From Litoreibacter ascidiaceicola (lineage in GTDB: Bacteria > Pseudomonadota > Alphaproteobacteria > Rhodobacterales > Rhodobacteraceae): DNA of 64,000 nt. The translations under genes and the position numbers were made by a program. This document shows positions 52,238-60,004 of the stretch, one piece after another. Numbering within the stretch: the first letter of the stretch is position 1; the number at the start of each line of letters is the position of its first letter. The stretch is taken from assembly GCF_900129235.1 (NCBI RefSeq), contig NZ_FQUV01000011.1:18323-82322 (forward strand), written 5' to 3'. Under the pieces are notes generated by a model. The model saw nothing but the letters and a program-made list of their open reading frames with translations. It did not search any database and had not been told where the DNA came from.

Positions 52238-53320
52238 CTATTCGGTACGCGGCGACAGATCTTCGTTCGAAGACAGAAAACTGCCGATCACGGTTAAGCT
52301 CTCGAAGTTGTTACATACAACTTTGAATACCAACAAAAACGGCACAGCCACGATCACACCGGCAATCCCCCAAAGCCAACCCCAGAGGACCACTGTTAGG
52401 AAAACGGCGACGATATTGAGTTCCATCCGCCTCCCAACGATGTATGGCGTGACAAACTGAGCTTCCGACGAAGTAAGAACCTGATACGAAATAGGAGCCA
52501 GCAGGGCGTATGAGAGGCTGTCAAAAGTTACAATCGCATATGCGGCCACAAGGAGTGTTCCGATAACGCCGCCCAAAACAGGGAGGTAGTTAAGTAGGAA
52601 CGCAGCGATGCCCCAGATATAGGCGTATTCAAGCCCGATCATCCACATTGCAATTCCGACTGCAATACCCAGTCCCGCATTGATGAGCGTAATGGTCAGG
52701 AGGTACCCCGACACTTGTCGTTCGATGTCGTACACGGTGCTCAATGCACGCTTTTTTCCGCTAAGCGTTGGAAAGGACTGCGTTAATTTACGGTAAAACA
52801 TATCGCCTGAGGCGAGTAAAAACAGCGCTAGTATTAATGCCACAGCGATTGTGGTCGCCGTGCTGGTGGCGATTGTGACAGCTGAATTTAACAAACTCGG
52901 CGGTTTGACCGCGACGGATTGAACCGTAGCGTCCGTGTCGCTCGCGATCTGCTCAATGTCTTTCGAGGTTTTTTGAACGGCCTCCAGCGTCTCGCTGACA
53001 CCACTCAACTTGTATTTAAGCTGGCGTAGCAGCGACGGCGCATCGTCACTCCATTCCGAGACAGTGCCGCCTACAAAAAACACGACAAAGCCGATGCCGG
53101 AGGCAGCGAACAGGATAAGAAAGACAGCAGATACTGCCGCCGGGAGTCCGGTGCGTTGAATGAATCTATTCACCGGACTCAAGGTCAGCGCGATTAGAAA
53201 TCCCAAAAGAATAGGTAGGATAAGCTCCCGCGCGAAGTAGGCGACCACAAAGAACGACAAGGTCGTTAGAACCGCAAGGCTCTGGCGTATGGCCCTAAGA
53301 TCTGATCGCTCGGCGGCCAT
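52238..53320 (-). CDS. AI-2E family transporter (PerM-like membrane protein)
   Basis: 360 residues with an N-terminal pair of hydrophobic helices, a soluble insert with SEWSDDAPSLLRQLKY, and a C-terminal membrane cluster (LINAGLGIAVGIAMWMIGLE, FLLNYLPVLGGVIGTLLVAA, VVLWGWLWGIAGVIVAVPFL). Members export small molecules, with autoinducer-2 and Na+/Li+ among reported substrates; specificity here is unknown. The gene follows a 24-residue membrane protein gene by 9 nt and probably shares its EcfG-type promoter. Confidence 0.88.
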   Translation of the reverse strand: MAAERSDLRAIRQSLAVLTTLSFFVVAYFARELILPILLGFLIALTLSPVNRFIQRTGLPAAVSAVFLILFAASGIGFVVFFVGGTVSEWSDDAPSLLRQLKYKLSGVSETLEAVQKTSKDIEQIASDTDATVQSVAVKPPSLLNSAVTIATSTATTIAVALILALFLLASGDMFYRKLTQSFPTLSGKKRALSTVYDIERQVSGYLLTITLINAGLGIAVGIAMWMIGLEYAYIWGIAAFLLNYLPVLGGVIGTLLVAAYAIVTFDSLSYALLAPISYQVLTSSEAQFVTPYIVGRRMELNIVAVFLTVVLWGWLWGIAGVIVAVPFLLVFKVVCNNFESLTVIGSFLSSNEDLSPRTE

Positions 53321-53329
53321 TCTCTGGAC

Positions 53330-53404
53330 CTAACGCAGGCCGAGAAACGACAAAATTATTAGAACGACAACGACTAGGCCAACAAGATAAATAATGCGAT
53401 TCAT
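53330..53404 (-). CDS. 24-residue single-pass membrane protein
   Basis: MNRIIYLVGLVVVVLIILSF followed by LGLR: a single hydrophobic helix with basic ends. AGGAG sits 7 nt before the ATG, and an EcfG-type promoter lies about 45 nt upstream, which is why I accept so short a gene. It is directly upstream of the AI-2E transporter gene. Small stress-induced membrane peptides of this size are known in this bacterial group; its role is unknown. Confidence 0.65.
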   Translation of the reverse strand: MNRIIYLVGLVVVVLIILSFLGLR

Positions 53405-53449
53405 GATTTTCTCCTTTAATGCGACGGGCTGTCCGCGCTTCGTACAGAT

Positions 53450-53475
53450 AACGTCAGGGGGTAAGGATTGGTTCC
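53450..53475 (-). promoter_or_regulatory. EcfG-type promoter for the small membrane protein and AI-2E transporter
   Basis: On the minus strand GGAAC-N17-CGTT, the consensus of the alphaproteobacterial general stress sigma factor EcfG. The -10 element lies 46 nt upstream of the start codon at 53404. Confidence 0.75.
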
Positions 53476-53589
53476 ACAGAAACCCCATTTGATTGTGGGA
53501 TTCTGGATCATGGCACTGGCTGATACACCAAAAATCTGAGGATCGCTGGACAACTCTTCCGTACAGAAATGAAATACTTAATCCTTTCT

Positions 53590-53614
53590 GGAACCAAACC
53601 GCTCCTTCGACGTT
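53590..53614 (+). promoter_or_regulatory. EcfG-type promoter for the PLDc_N protein gene
   Basis: GGAAC-N16-CGTT, a full match with the shorter permitted spacer, ending 29 nt before the start codon at 53644. Confidence 0.78.
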
Positions 53615-53643
53615 GTTAGGTATACGCAAATAGGAGAGCGATT

Positions 53644-53835
53644 ATGTTGGAGTATTCAGGAATAGGTGGGTTAATTATCTTGGCCCTTGATATTTGGGCC
53701 ATCGTCTCGATTATCGGGTCCCGCGCCTCGACAGGTGCGAAAGTCGGATGGACTTTGTTGGTTCTTCTGCTGCCCATCGTGGGTTTTGTGATTTGGTTCT
53801 TCGCTGGACCACGATCCTCTACCAGCACGGTTTAG
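53644..53835 (+). CDS. PLDc_N domain small membrane protein
   Basis: 63 residues with two transmembrane segments (about 6-24 and 35-53) and the W-x-x-x-S-I-I-G...G-W-T-L-L-V-L-L-L-P-x-V-G pattern of the phospholipase D N-terminal membrane domain. Only this domain is present. It has an EcfG-type promoter and its own terminator, so it is a single-gene stress-induced unit. Function is unknown. Confidence 0.82.
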   Translation: MLEYSGIGGLIILALDIWAIVSIIGSRASTGAKVGWTLLVLLLPIVGFVIWFFAGPRSSTSTV

Positions 53836-53857
53836 TCGAGACAGATCAGCCAACAGA

Positions 53858-53892
53858 AAAAGCCGTCACACGAAAGTGGGCGGCTTTTTTTT
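53858..53892 (+). terminator. intrinsic terminator after the PLDc_N gene
   Basis: Perfect 9-bp stem AAAAAGCCG/CGGCTTTTT with a 14-nt loop and a run of eight T, just before the convergent Crp/Fnr gene end. The A-rich start means it can work in both directions. Confidence 0.85.
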
Positions 53893-53908
53893 ATTTTAAC
53901 TGGGATTA

Positions 53909-54637
53909 CTACATGAGCGGGCGCTTAACAGCGGCCTCGACATCCATTTGGGCCAGCTCTGCGAGGGTCTCGATATTGTTGACCCGCAATTCACCACCGG
54001 ACCAGCTTGCCAATTGGCGATCCCTGAGTTTTGTCAGCGTTTTATTCGTGTGAACCAGCGATAAACCCAAAGTATCCGCGAGATCTTGCTGTCGGTAGGG
54101 CAGGGGCATCGTGTTGCCTTGGGATAGGCCTAAAGCTTGTCCGCGCTTGAAAATTCGCACAAGAGCCCACGCGATGGCTTCGATGGCAGTACGCTGACCC
54201 ATGGACGCCATCGCCTCGCCCAAAAAATGTTCCTCGACGGCTGCAAGCCATGTCAGATCAAAGGCGCGATCAGGATGGGTGCGGAAGAAATTCCAGAATT
54301 CGCTGCGGTCAAAGACGCATAAGGTCATGGGCGTCGTGGCCTCGACGGAGTGGCCCATTTCCCCCATGACGCCGGCTTGCAGCCCGATGAAGTCGCCAGG
54401 GAATACGAGATTAATCACTTGGCGGTTTCCGTTTTGCAGTGTCTTGTAACGTACACCCATCCCACGGAGAGCGGTAAAAAGCTGGGGGCTGTTCGAGCCC
54501 TCCATAAGTAGCGGCGTTCCCGCTTCAATCTTCAATTCCCCAGATTTAAAGCGTTCCATGAATTTGATGTCATCGTTTGAGAATTTGATAAACAAATCCT
54601 TGTTGCGTAGAGGGCAGTTTCCGCATTTCGTAGTCAT
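53909..54637 (-). CDS. Crp/Fnr family transcriptional regulator
   Basis: 242 residues. N-terminal CGNCPLR carries a CxxC, then a cyclic-nucleotide-binding-type beta roll (GTPLLMEGSNSPQLFTALRG, INLVFPGDFIGLQAGVMGEM) and a C-terminal helix-turn-helix (RQQDLADTLGLSLVHTNKTL). The four-cysteine cluster of oxygen-sensing Fnr is not complete, so it is probably not a classical Fnr. It is divergent from a receiver-like gene in the stress region. Signal unknown. Confidence 0.87.
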   Translation of the reverse strand: MTTKCGNCPLRNKDLFIKFSNDDIKFMERFKSGELKIEAGTPLLMEGSNSPQLFTALRGMGVRYKTLQNGNRQVINLVFPGDFIGLQAGVMGEMGHSVEATTPMTLCVFDRSEFWNFFRTHPDRAFDLTWLAAVEEHFLGEAMASMGQRTAIEAIAWALVRIFKRGQALGLSQGNTMPLPYRQQDLADTLGLSLVHTNKTLTKLRDRQLASWSGGELRVNNIETLAELAQMDVEAAVKRPLM

Positions 54638-54726
54638 GTGTTTATTGCTCCTTCTATGTCATAGTTTAATGCATGAAATGCTAATCTGTACCATAGAGGT
54701 GCCTGATAGACGTCAGGGTGGGCCCC

Positions 54727-55086
54727 ATGCAAAATATGTATCTCGTGGTTGAACAGGAACCTATTGTTGCCAGCGACTTGTCAGAAATCATCGGGGAATT
54801 TAACCCCGCTGCATCTGTAACCATCGTGGAATCTATGGGGCAGGCCGTGGACCTGTTGAGCGAGGTGGTAACGCCCAGTTTTGTGCTGGTGTGCGGAACT
54901 CCCGAGAACGTCGCAAAATCCGGATTGTCTCTGGCGATCGAGGCATCACAGTCGTGGCTTGTTCTGATCAATTCCGAGGATATCGCGCGACCCGATCTTG
55001 TGTCGAAATGGGTGCATGTCGCAGCACCTTTCACGACTGCATCACTGACAAAGGCGCTGAAAAGCATTACCGCCGTTGAGCGTTAG
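54727..55086 (+). CDS. receiver-like protein without the phosphorylated aspartate
   Basis: 119 residues from the ATG at 54727. Secondary-structure order (YLVVEQEPIVASDLSEIIGE ... SFVLVCGTPENVAKSG ... WLVLINSED ... AAPFTTASLTKAL) follows a response-regulator receiver domain, with acidic E9 and no adjacent aspartate. Where the phosphorylated Asp is expected there is C56, so it cannot be a normal phosphoacceptor. It might bind a partner in the stress pathway as a pseudo-receiver. It ends overlapping the convergent holin-like gene by 20 nt. Confidence 0.6.
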   Translation: MQNMYLVVEQEPIVASDLSEIIGEFNPAASVTIVESMGQAVDLLSEVVTPSFVLVCGTPENVAKSGLSLAIEASQSWLVLINSEDIARPDLVSKWVHVAAPFTTASLTKALKSITAVER

Positions 55087-55393
55087 CGCCAGCTTGCATC
55101 CCGTGTAAAAACGCTTGCATCAAAGGTGGTGCCTCTGACGGAGCGTGCGTGCGTGCGACGGGTGCTGGCTCGGTGGAGCGCGCGGATGACAGACCCATCA
55201 TGATGAGCCCCAGTCCAGTATAAACACCGCCAATCACCAGCGCCGCTGTTAGTGGCGTTGCCACCGCCGTCAGAAAAATCCAAGCCGCAACAGTCAGGAA
55301 CGCCAGACCCACAGCCATTGACAGTCCGCCGACAGACGACAGCACGATACTTCGCGCTGCCGCCTTGGCCTTCTTTTCAATCAGATCAAACAT
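55067..55393 (-). CDS. holin-like (superfamily III) membrane protein
   Basis: 108 residues with two long hydrophobic segments (about 22-44 and 48-68), and an N-terminal amphipathic KKAKAAARSIVLS. This resembles the Phage_holin_3_6 group, which in chromosomes is usually a stress-linked membrane protein, not a phage lysis gene. It follows a DUF883-like gene by 1 nt and shares its promoter. The C-terminal tail is proline and alanine rich. Confidence 0.7.
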   Translation of the reverse strand: MFDLIEKKAKAAARSIVLSSVGGLSMAVGLAFLTVAAWIFLTAVATPLTAALVIGGVYTGLGLIMMGLSSARSTEPAPVARTHAPSEAPPLMQAFLHGMQAGANAQRR

Positions 55394-55394
55394 C

Positions 55395-55727
55395 TTAGCG
55401 ACGATTGCTCATGAAGCCGATCAGGAAGCCGGCACCTGCCGCAATTGCCAAAGCTGTTGCTGGCTGTTTGGAGACGAAATCGTTTGCCTGATCCTGCAGA
55501 TCAGCGGCACGCTCTTTTGCGCGCTCCAGCTGTTCTGCGCCTTGCTCTCGCGCTGCGCGCGCCCTTGCACTCGCAGCTTGGGATAGATCGGATGCCTTGC
55601 CTTTGCCCATTTCGGCGATGATGTCAGTCAGGCCGCTGATGTCAGATTTTAGGACGGCGAGTTGTTCGGCGATGTCGTCGCTGGTCGGGGTTTTGAGTTC
55701 TTCAACTTTCGCGGTGGAGCGTGCCAT
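55395..55727 (-). CDS. DUF883-like (ElaB/YqjD type) protein
   Basis: 110 residues from the ATG at 55727 with AAGGAAG upstream. A helical, charged body (DDIAEQLAVLKSDISGLTDI ... SARARAAREQGAEQLERAKE) is followed by a C-terminal membrane helix with the typical KQPATALAIAAGAGFLIGFM motif. ElaB/YqjD proteins attach to the inner membrane and can bind ribosomes in stationary phase. An EcfG-type promoter lies 38 nt upstream. Confidence 0.85.
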   Translation of the reverse strand: MARSTAKVEELKTPTSDDIAEQLAVLKSDISGLTDIIAEMGKGKASDLSQAASARARAAREQGAEQLERAKERAADLQDQANDFVSKQPATALAIAAGAGFLIGFMSNRR

Positions 55728-55764
55728 GGTGATGCTTCCTTTCAATTGTTTCATTTCACCTACT

Positions 55765-55790
55765 AACGCGCTGAGAGCACGGACCGTTCC
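55765..55790 (-). promoter_or_regulatory. EcfG-type promoter for the DUF883-like/holin-like operon
   Basis: On the minus strand GGAAC-N17-CGTT, with the -10 element 38 nt before the start at 55727. It is the counterpart of the divergent promoter at 55814. Confidence 0.78.
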
Positions 55791-55813
55791 CGACATTTCG
55801 CAAATATTTTTGG

Positions 55814-55839
55814 GGAACTTCGGGGGAGGCCGCGCAGTT
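55814..55839 (+). promoter_or_regulatory. EcfG-type promoter for the DUF1328/dps unit
   Basis: GGAAC-N17-AGTT, one base off the usual CGTT, with the -10 element 53 nt before the DUF1328 start. Confidence 0.62.
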
Positions 55840-55891
55840 GGGCAAGCATCAAGGGCCACACAACTACAACCAAATTTGAAAGGAAAACATC

Positions 55892-56056
55892 ATGTTATAC
55901 TGGGCTTTAGTTTTTTTCGTCGTCGCAATAATTGCCGGAGTTTTCGGGTTCGGAGGCATCGCCAGCGCGTCCGCCGGCATCGCTCAAATCCTGTTCTTCA
56001 TCTTTCTGGCGCTCTTCGTGGCGACGCTCATCGTACGACTGGTTCGAAAAGTATGA
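55892..56056 (+). CDS. DUF1328 (UPF0391) small membrane protein
   Basis: 54 residues with two membrane helices: [20 protein letters not shown] and then [19 protein letters not shown]. This is the full-length UPF0391/DUF1328 pattern; members are common stress-induced inner-membrane proteins of unknown function. AAAGGAAAA precedes the start. It is followed 39 nt later by the broken dps gene. Confidence 0.88.
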   Translation: MLYWALVFFVVAIIAGVFGFGGIASASAGIAQILFFIFLALFVATLIVRLVRKV

Positions 56057-56095
56057 ACAGTCTCTGAATCAATCAGTGAGCGGAAAGGAAATACA

Positions 56096-56593
56096 ATGAC
56101 AGAAGCACTGAGTATCATTCCAGCATCGACCGACATCAATAGTGGCGTCCGGAGTCCATCCTCCGTGGCAGAAGGGTTGCGGGACGTGCTTGCAGAAACC
56201 TAACGGCTGACATTCGAAACCCATACGTACCACTGGAATGTGGAAGGCCCGCTCTTCTTCGCGCTGCACAACCTGACCGAAGAGCACTATGAAGACATGT
56301 TTGCCGCTGCCGATGACTTGGCCGAGCGCATCCGTGCCTTGGGTCAACTTGCACCGATGAGTATGGCGGATATCATGGAGAACTCGGTCATTGAGGACCT
56401 TGCCGAAGTTCCAAGCGCTGGTGATATGTGTGCTGACTCAAGTCGCGATCACGAGCGCGTGGCGCGCAGGTTGCATGCACTGATCAAGCTGGCTGGGGAA
56501 GAGAACGACCCGGTCACTGAGGATATGGCCACGGCGCGGTCGGCGTTTCACGAAAAGGCATCTTGGATGCTGAAGGCGCTCTCGGCGACCTGA
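56096..56593 (+). pseudogene. dps: Dps ferritin-like protein with an in-frame stop
   Basis: The reading frame encodes a full 165-codon Dps, but codon 36 (56201-56203) is TAA in place of the tyrosine expected in the ETYRLTF-type sequence. After it the frame continues intact with the ferroxidase region (HTYHWNVEGPLF, HNLTEEHYEDMFAAADDLAE) to a normal end. Dps protects DNA and stores iron under stress. One substitution (TAC or TAT to TAA) explains the break. GGAAAGGAAA precedes the ATG. A shortened protein from an internal GTG at 56240 would lack the first helix. A sequencing error is possible. Confidence 0.8.
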
Positions 56594-56596
56594 TAG

Positions 56597-56627
56597 GAAA
56601 AGCCCCGCCAGCACTCGGCGGAGCTTT
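56597..56627. terminator. hairpin between dps and phyR
   Basis: AAAAGCCCCGCC-AGCACTC-GGCGGAGCTTT is a near-perfect GC-rich stem with flanking A and T, in the gap between convergent genes. It fits a bidirectional terminator. Confidence 0.65.
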
Positions 56628-56633
56628 CATTTG

Positions 56634-57437
56634 TTAGGCTTTGAGGGTTTGCGTCGAGGCAAAGAACATCGCTTGACTGACTGCGGATCGGACCTGTTCG
56701 TCGTTGAACGGTTTGGTGATCAGAAAGGCCGGCTCGTGCTTTTCACCCGTCAACAAACGCTCTGGGAATGCAGTGATGAAAATAACAGGCACGTCCCCCA
56801 AAGCGGTAATCAGGTCATTGACCGCGTCGATGCCAGATGAGTTGTCGGCGAGTTGTATATCCGCAAGAATTAAATCGGGTTTTTCGCGGGTCCCGAGTGC
56901 AACAGCCTCCGTTCGAGTTCGTGCGATGCCGACCACGTCATGACCGAGATGCTCGACGATGGCCTCAATATCGTCCGCGATGATAGGCTCGTCCTCAATA
57001 ATCATCACGCGACCGGTAACACTTTCCATCATTTCCCGTTTGGCGATGATAACAAGCTCCTCTGCTTCATCTTGCTCGATGTCCATGACCGTAGCCACCT
57101 GCGCGAAACTCAACTCTTCAATAGTGTTAAGTAAAAGGGCTTCGCGCGTGTTCATGGTAAGATCCTTCAAGTGGTCCTGAGCAGCAGCGCGCGGGCCGCT
57201 TTCTTCGACGTCGACGGGTGCGCCCGAACTTGCCCAGATGCTGTGAAAGACCTTGAAGAGGCCTACACGCGGGTCACCGACCTCGTCAAAGATGGTGGCA
57301 TCATGTAAAATGGCTTCTAATGTCGCAACGGCATACGCATCGCCGCTGCTCTGACTTCCGGTCAGCGCACGGCCATAGCGACGCAAAAACGGAAGATGTG
57401 TTCCGATGAGTTCAGACCTATCTAAGCTGTCAGACAT
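56634..57437 (-). CDS. phyR: PhyR, response regulator of the general stress response
   Basis: 267 residues. The N-terminal about 135 residues resemble an ECF sigma factor (sigma-2 and sigma-4 parts, HLPFLRRYGRALTGSQ; EELSFAQVATVMDI), and the C-terminal part is a receiver domain with acidic E148-D149, phosphoacceptor D193 (LILADIQLAD), T222 and K242. When phosphorylated, PhyR binds NepR by mimicking a sigma factor and so frees EcfG. It is divergent from nepR-ecfG, with overlapping EcfG promoters between. Confidence 0.95.
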   Translation of the reverse strand: MSDSLDRSELIGTHLPFLRRYGRALTGSQSSGDAYAVATLEAILHDATIFDEVGDPRVGLFKVFHSIWASSGAPVDVEESGPRAAAQDHLKDLTMNTREALLLNTIEELSFAQVATVMDIEQDEAEELVIIAKREMMESVTGRVMIIEDEPIIADDIEAIVEHLGHDVVGIARTRTEAVALGTREKPDLILADIQLADNSSGIDAVNDLITALGDVPVIFITAFPERLLTGEKHEPAFLITKPFNDEQVRSAVSQAMFFASTQTLKA

Positions 57438-57463
57438 TTTTTTCCCTTGTTCGAACTATTTTC

Positions 57464-57496
57464 GGAACCTAACGCGTACGTTGTGCGTTTGGTTCC
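57464..57496. promoter_or_regulatory. overlapping divergent EcfG promoters of phyR and nepR-ecfG
   Basis: On the plus strand GGAAC (57464-57468)-N17-CGTT (57486-57489) drives nepR. On the minus strand GGAAC (57496-57492)-N17-CGTT (57474-57471) drives phyR. Both match the consensus and interlock within 33 bp, so two polymerases cannot bind at once. This indicates positive autoregulation of the system. Confidence 0.85.
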
Positions 57497-57534
57497 CAAG
57501 AGTGTCAAATTTTAATTGAAGGGCTTGGTGCCTC

Positions 57535-57699
57535 ATGGCGAGCGACGAAAAAAAAATACGAGGCGAAAAGCAGATAGATGAGAATCTGAAGCGGGTTTAT
57601 GAGGAAGTTGTCAACGAAGAGATTCCCGACCGTTTTAAAGACCTGTTGTCGCAGCTGAAGTCGCAGAGCGACAGCGGCGGTTCGGATGTGTCACGATGA
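57535..57699 (+). CDS. nepR: NepR anti-sigma factor
   Basis: 54 residues. The core IDENLKRVYEEVVNEEIPDR continues with FKDLLSQLK, which is the two-helix NepR signature that holds EcfG inactive. The N-terminus is lysine rich. The stop overlaps the ecfG start (ATGA), so the two are translationally coupled. Short but unmistakable. Confidence 0.93.
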   Translation: MASDEKKIRGEKQIDENLKRVYEEVVNEEIPDRFKDLLSQLKSQSDSGGSDVSR

Positions 57700-58253
57700 G
57701 CAACCCTGATCCACGCGACGAGCTGGTAGAGCACTTGCCAGCTTTAAGGGCGTTCGCCATCAGTTTGACCCGTAATCCAGCCGCCGCGGATGATATGGTG
57801 CAGGACACCATCGTCAAAGCTTGGACAAACATTGATAAGTTTCAAGCAGGTACGAACCTTCGGGCTTGGCTGTTCACGATCCTGCGCAATACTTTTTACT
57901 CAAGTCGCCGAAAGCTGAACCGTGAAGTCTCGGACGGCGAGGGCGTGTTTACTGAGACGCTGGCAGTCAAGCCGTCTCATGATGGCAATTTGCAGATGAC
58001 AGATTTCAAGAAAGCTTTCGCTCAGCTAAACGATGAGCAGCGCGAAGCGTTGATTTTGGTTGGCGCGTCTGGCTTTTCATATGAAGAAGCAGCTGAAACA
58101 TGTGGCGTTGCTGTTGGCACAATCAAGAGTCGTGTGAACAGAGGTCGAGCACGGCTGAGCGAACTGCTGAATCTGCAAGATGACGAATCCTTGGAATTGA
58201 CAGACAATGCAACGATGGCCGTGATTACTGCCAGCGGCGCGTCTCCCGTCTAA
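57696..58253 (+). CDS. ecfG: EcfG, general stress response sigma factor
   Basis: 185 residues, ECF15-type sigma factor. Region 2 includes RNPAAADDMVQDTIVKAWTN and NLRAWLFTILRNTFYSS; region 4 includes LNDEQREALILVGASGFSYE and VAVGTIKSRVNRGRARL. It directs RNA polymerase to GGAAC-N16/17-CGTT promoters, several of which are in this window. Starts inside the nepR stop. Confidence 0.94.
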   Translation: MSNPDPRDELVEHLPALRAFAISLTRNPAAADDMVQDTIVKAWTNIDKFQAGTNLRAWLFTILRNTFYSSRRKLNREVSDGEGVFTETLAVKPSHDGNLQMTDFKKAFAQLNDEQREALILVGASGFSYEEAAETCGVAVGTIKSRVNRGRARLSELLNLQDDESLELTDNATMAVITASGASPV

Positions 58254-58267
58254 CTAAGGTAAAGGGT

Positions 58268-60004
58268 ATGAAATTCGACCGATTGCGCCGCCGATTTGAT
58301 ACCCTTGCCTTCAAGGTGGTTGTGTTCTTGTCTTTGGCGTTGTTGCCAATCGGGCTAATTGCCGTCAATCAAGGCCGAGCGGTCAATCAGCAGGCACAGC
58401 AGCGGTTGGAATTGGCGTTGATCGCTTGGACAGACCTTGCAGCGGCGGAAGAACGCAAAACAATTCAGCGCGCCTTTGCCGCCGCAGAGGCGTTGTCGAC
58501 TGTGCTTCCGGTGATCAAAGATGACCCACAGGCGTGTTACGACATGCTGACTAACTACCGTATCAAGTCGAAACAGTTTTCACTGATCGGCTTCCCGGAT
58601 GAAACGGGTCAGATGAATTGCTCGACTTCTAAGAAGTCGTTCAATTTCTCGGATAACCCGATTTTTTTAAAGGCCAAGTCTAGTCCTCAACCCTTTGTCG
58701 ACATCCGGGTCGCGGGGAGGGTGTCCGAGACCTCAGTGATAGTCGTGGTGCATCCGGTTTTCGAAGGCGACGTCTTTAAAGGCTACGTGGTGGTGTCGAT
58801 CCCGCACGACGGTCTTGAGATTAATTCAGAAGCGGAGACTGAACTCAGTCCGGTTGAGGTTATTACCTACAACAGTGACGGTGTCGTTTTGACATCAACC
58901 CTCGATTTGGCCAGCGCGGCGGATCGGCTCCCCGTTGATCGGAGTTTGAAAACGCTTGTCGGATCAAAGCCGGTGGCGTTTCGCGAATTTCAAAACAACA
59001 AAGACAATCGAATTTATACCGCCACACCCATCATCAAAGATACCGTTTACGCGTTGAGTATTTGGGATGGTGACGCAGCGGTTTTGAAAGCCGCCAGTTT
59101 CAATAGATCGGCCAGCCTGTTCCCTTTGTTAATGTGGGTTGCGAGCCTCGTTGTTGCCTACATGGCATTGCACAGCTTGGTGCTGCGCCACATCCGGCGG
59201 CTGCGAAGCCAGATGGACCAGTTTGCAAAAGAGCGGACGGTTCCGCCTGAAACCTCGCAAGATAGCCAATCTATGGCCTTCGAATTGCGGGCAATGGAAA
59301 ATGACTTTGTGTCGATGGCACAATCGCTGCTTCAAGACGAAGCAGCCATGGAAGAAGTTGTGCGCGAAAAGAACATCTTGCTCAAAGAGGTGCATCATCG
59401 CGTTAAGAACAACCTGCAGTTGATCTCGTCGATCATGAATATGCACATGCGCAAGGCGCGTAGTTCCGAAACCAAAGCTGTGCTTGGCCGCTTGCAGGAC
59501 CGTATCCTTGGTCTCGCGACTGTGCATCGTAATCTTTATCAGACAGACAACCTGAACAATCTGAACGCCGGTGTGATGTTGTCGGATGTCGTTGCCCAGA
59601 TGCTGTCTGTCGGCGTTGCCCCGGGTACTGATATTCAAATAAACAAAGACATTGAGGATGTTGCCCTTTACCCGGATCAGGCTGTGCCGCTGTCCTTGCT
59701 CACGTCTGAAGCGGTGACCAATGCGCTGAAATATGTTGGTAAGCCTGCGCAAGGTCGACCGTGGATCAATATCAAATTTGCGGATAATGGTGATGGCACC
59801 GCCACGCTGAGTGTGGCTAACTCTAAAGGCCCTGCATTGGCCGGAAACGATGATGTCGAGAAAACGGGGCTTGGGGCGAAACTGGTGCGATCGTTCTCTA
59901 TTCAGTTGGGAGCTGAAGTGTCTATCCAAGACGGCGAGTCTGACTATAAAATCAGCGCGACGTTCACGATAGCCGATTTTTCGCACGAACCTTTGGATTA
60001 TTGA
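58268..60004 (+). CDS. HisKA_2-type sensor histidine kinase (PhyK-like)
   Basis: 578 residues. Transmembrane helices at about 15-33 and 284-306 flank a periplasmic sensor domain. Then a linker, the HisKA_2 dimerisation domain with H376-H377 (LLKEVHHRVKNNLQLISSI) and a HATPase domain (SEAVTNALKYV, TGLGAKLVRSF). Kinases of this group phosphorylate PhyR. The gene is 15 nt after ecfG and overlaps the next gene, so it is part of the stress operon. Periplasmic signal unknown. Confidence 0.92.
   Translation: MKFDRLRRRFDTLAFKVVVFLSLALLPIGLIAVNQGRAVNQQAQQRLELALIAWTDLAAAEERKTIQRAFAAAEALSTVLPVIKDDPQACYDMLTNYRIKSKQFSLIGFPDETGQMNCSTSKKSFNFSDNPIFLKAKSSPQPFVDIRVAGRVSETSVIVVVHPVFEGDVFKGYVVVSIPHDGLEINSEAETELSPVEVITYNSDGVVLTSTLDLASAADRLPVDRSLKTLVGSKPVAFREFQNNKDNRIYTATPIIKDTVYALSIWDGDAAVLKAASFNRSASLFPLLMWVASLVVAYMALHSLVLRHIRRLRSQMDQFAKERTVPPETSQDSQSMAFELRAMENDFVSMAQSLLQDEAAMEEVVREKNILLKEVHHRVKNNLQLISSIMNMHMRKARSSETKAVLGRLQDRILGLATVHRNLYQTDNLNNLNAGVMLSDVVAQMLSVGVAPGTDIQINKDIEDVALYPDQAVPLSLLTSEAVTNALKYVGKPAQGRPWINIKFADNGDGTATLSVANSKGPALAGNDDVEKTGLGAKLVRSFSIQLGAEVSIQDGESDYKISATFTIADFSHEPLDY

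Noticed and set aside
53909..54637. Oxygen-sensing FnrL
   Set aside because: Only one CxxC is present near the N-terminus and the further cysteines of the iron-sulphur site are not in place.
55067..55393. Prophage, based on a holin-like protein
   Set aside because: No other phage gene is nearby; it is in an EcfG-controlled operon with a DUF883-like protein, typical of chromosomal stress genes.
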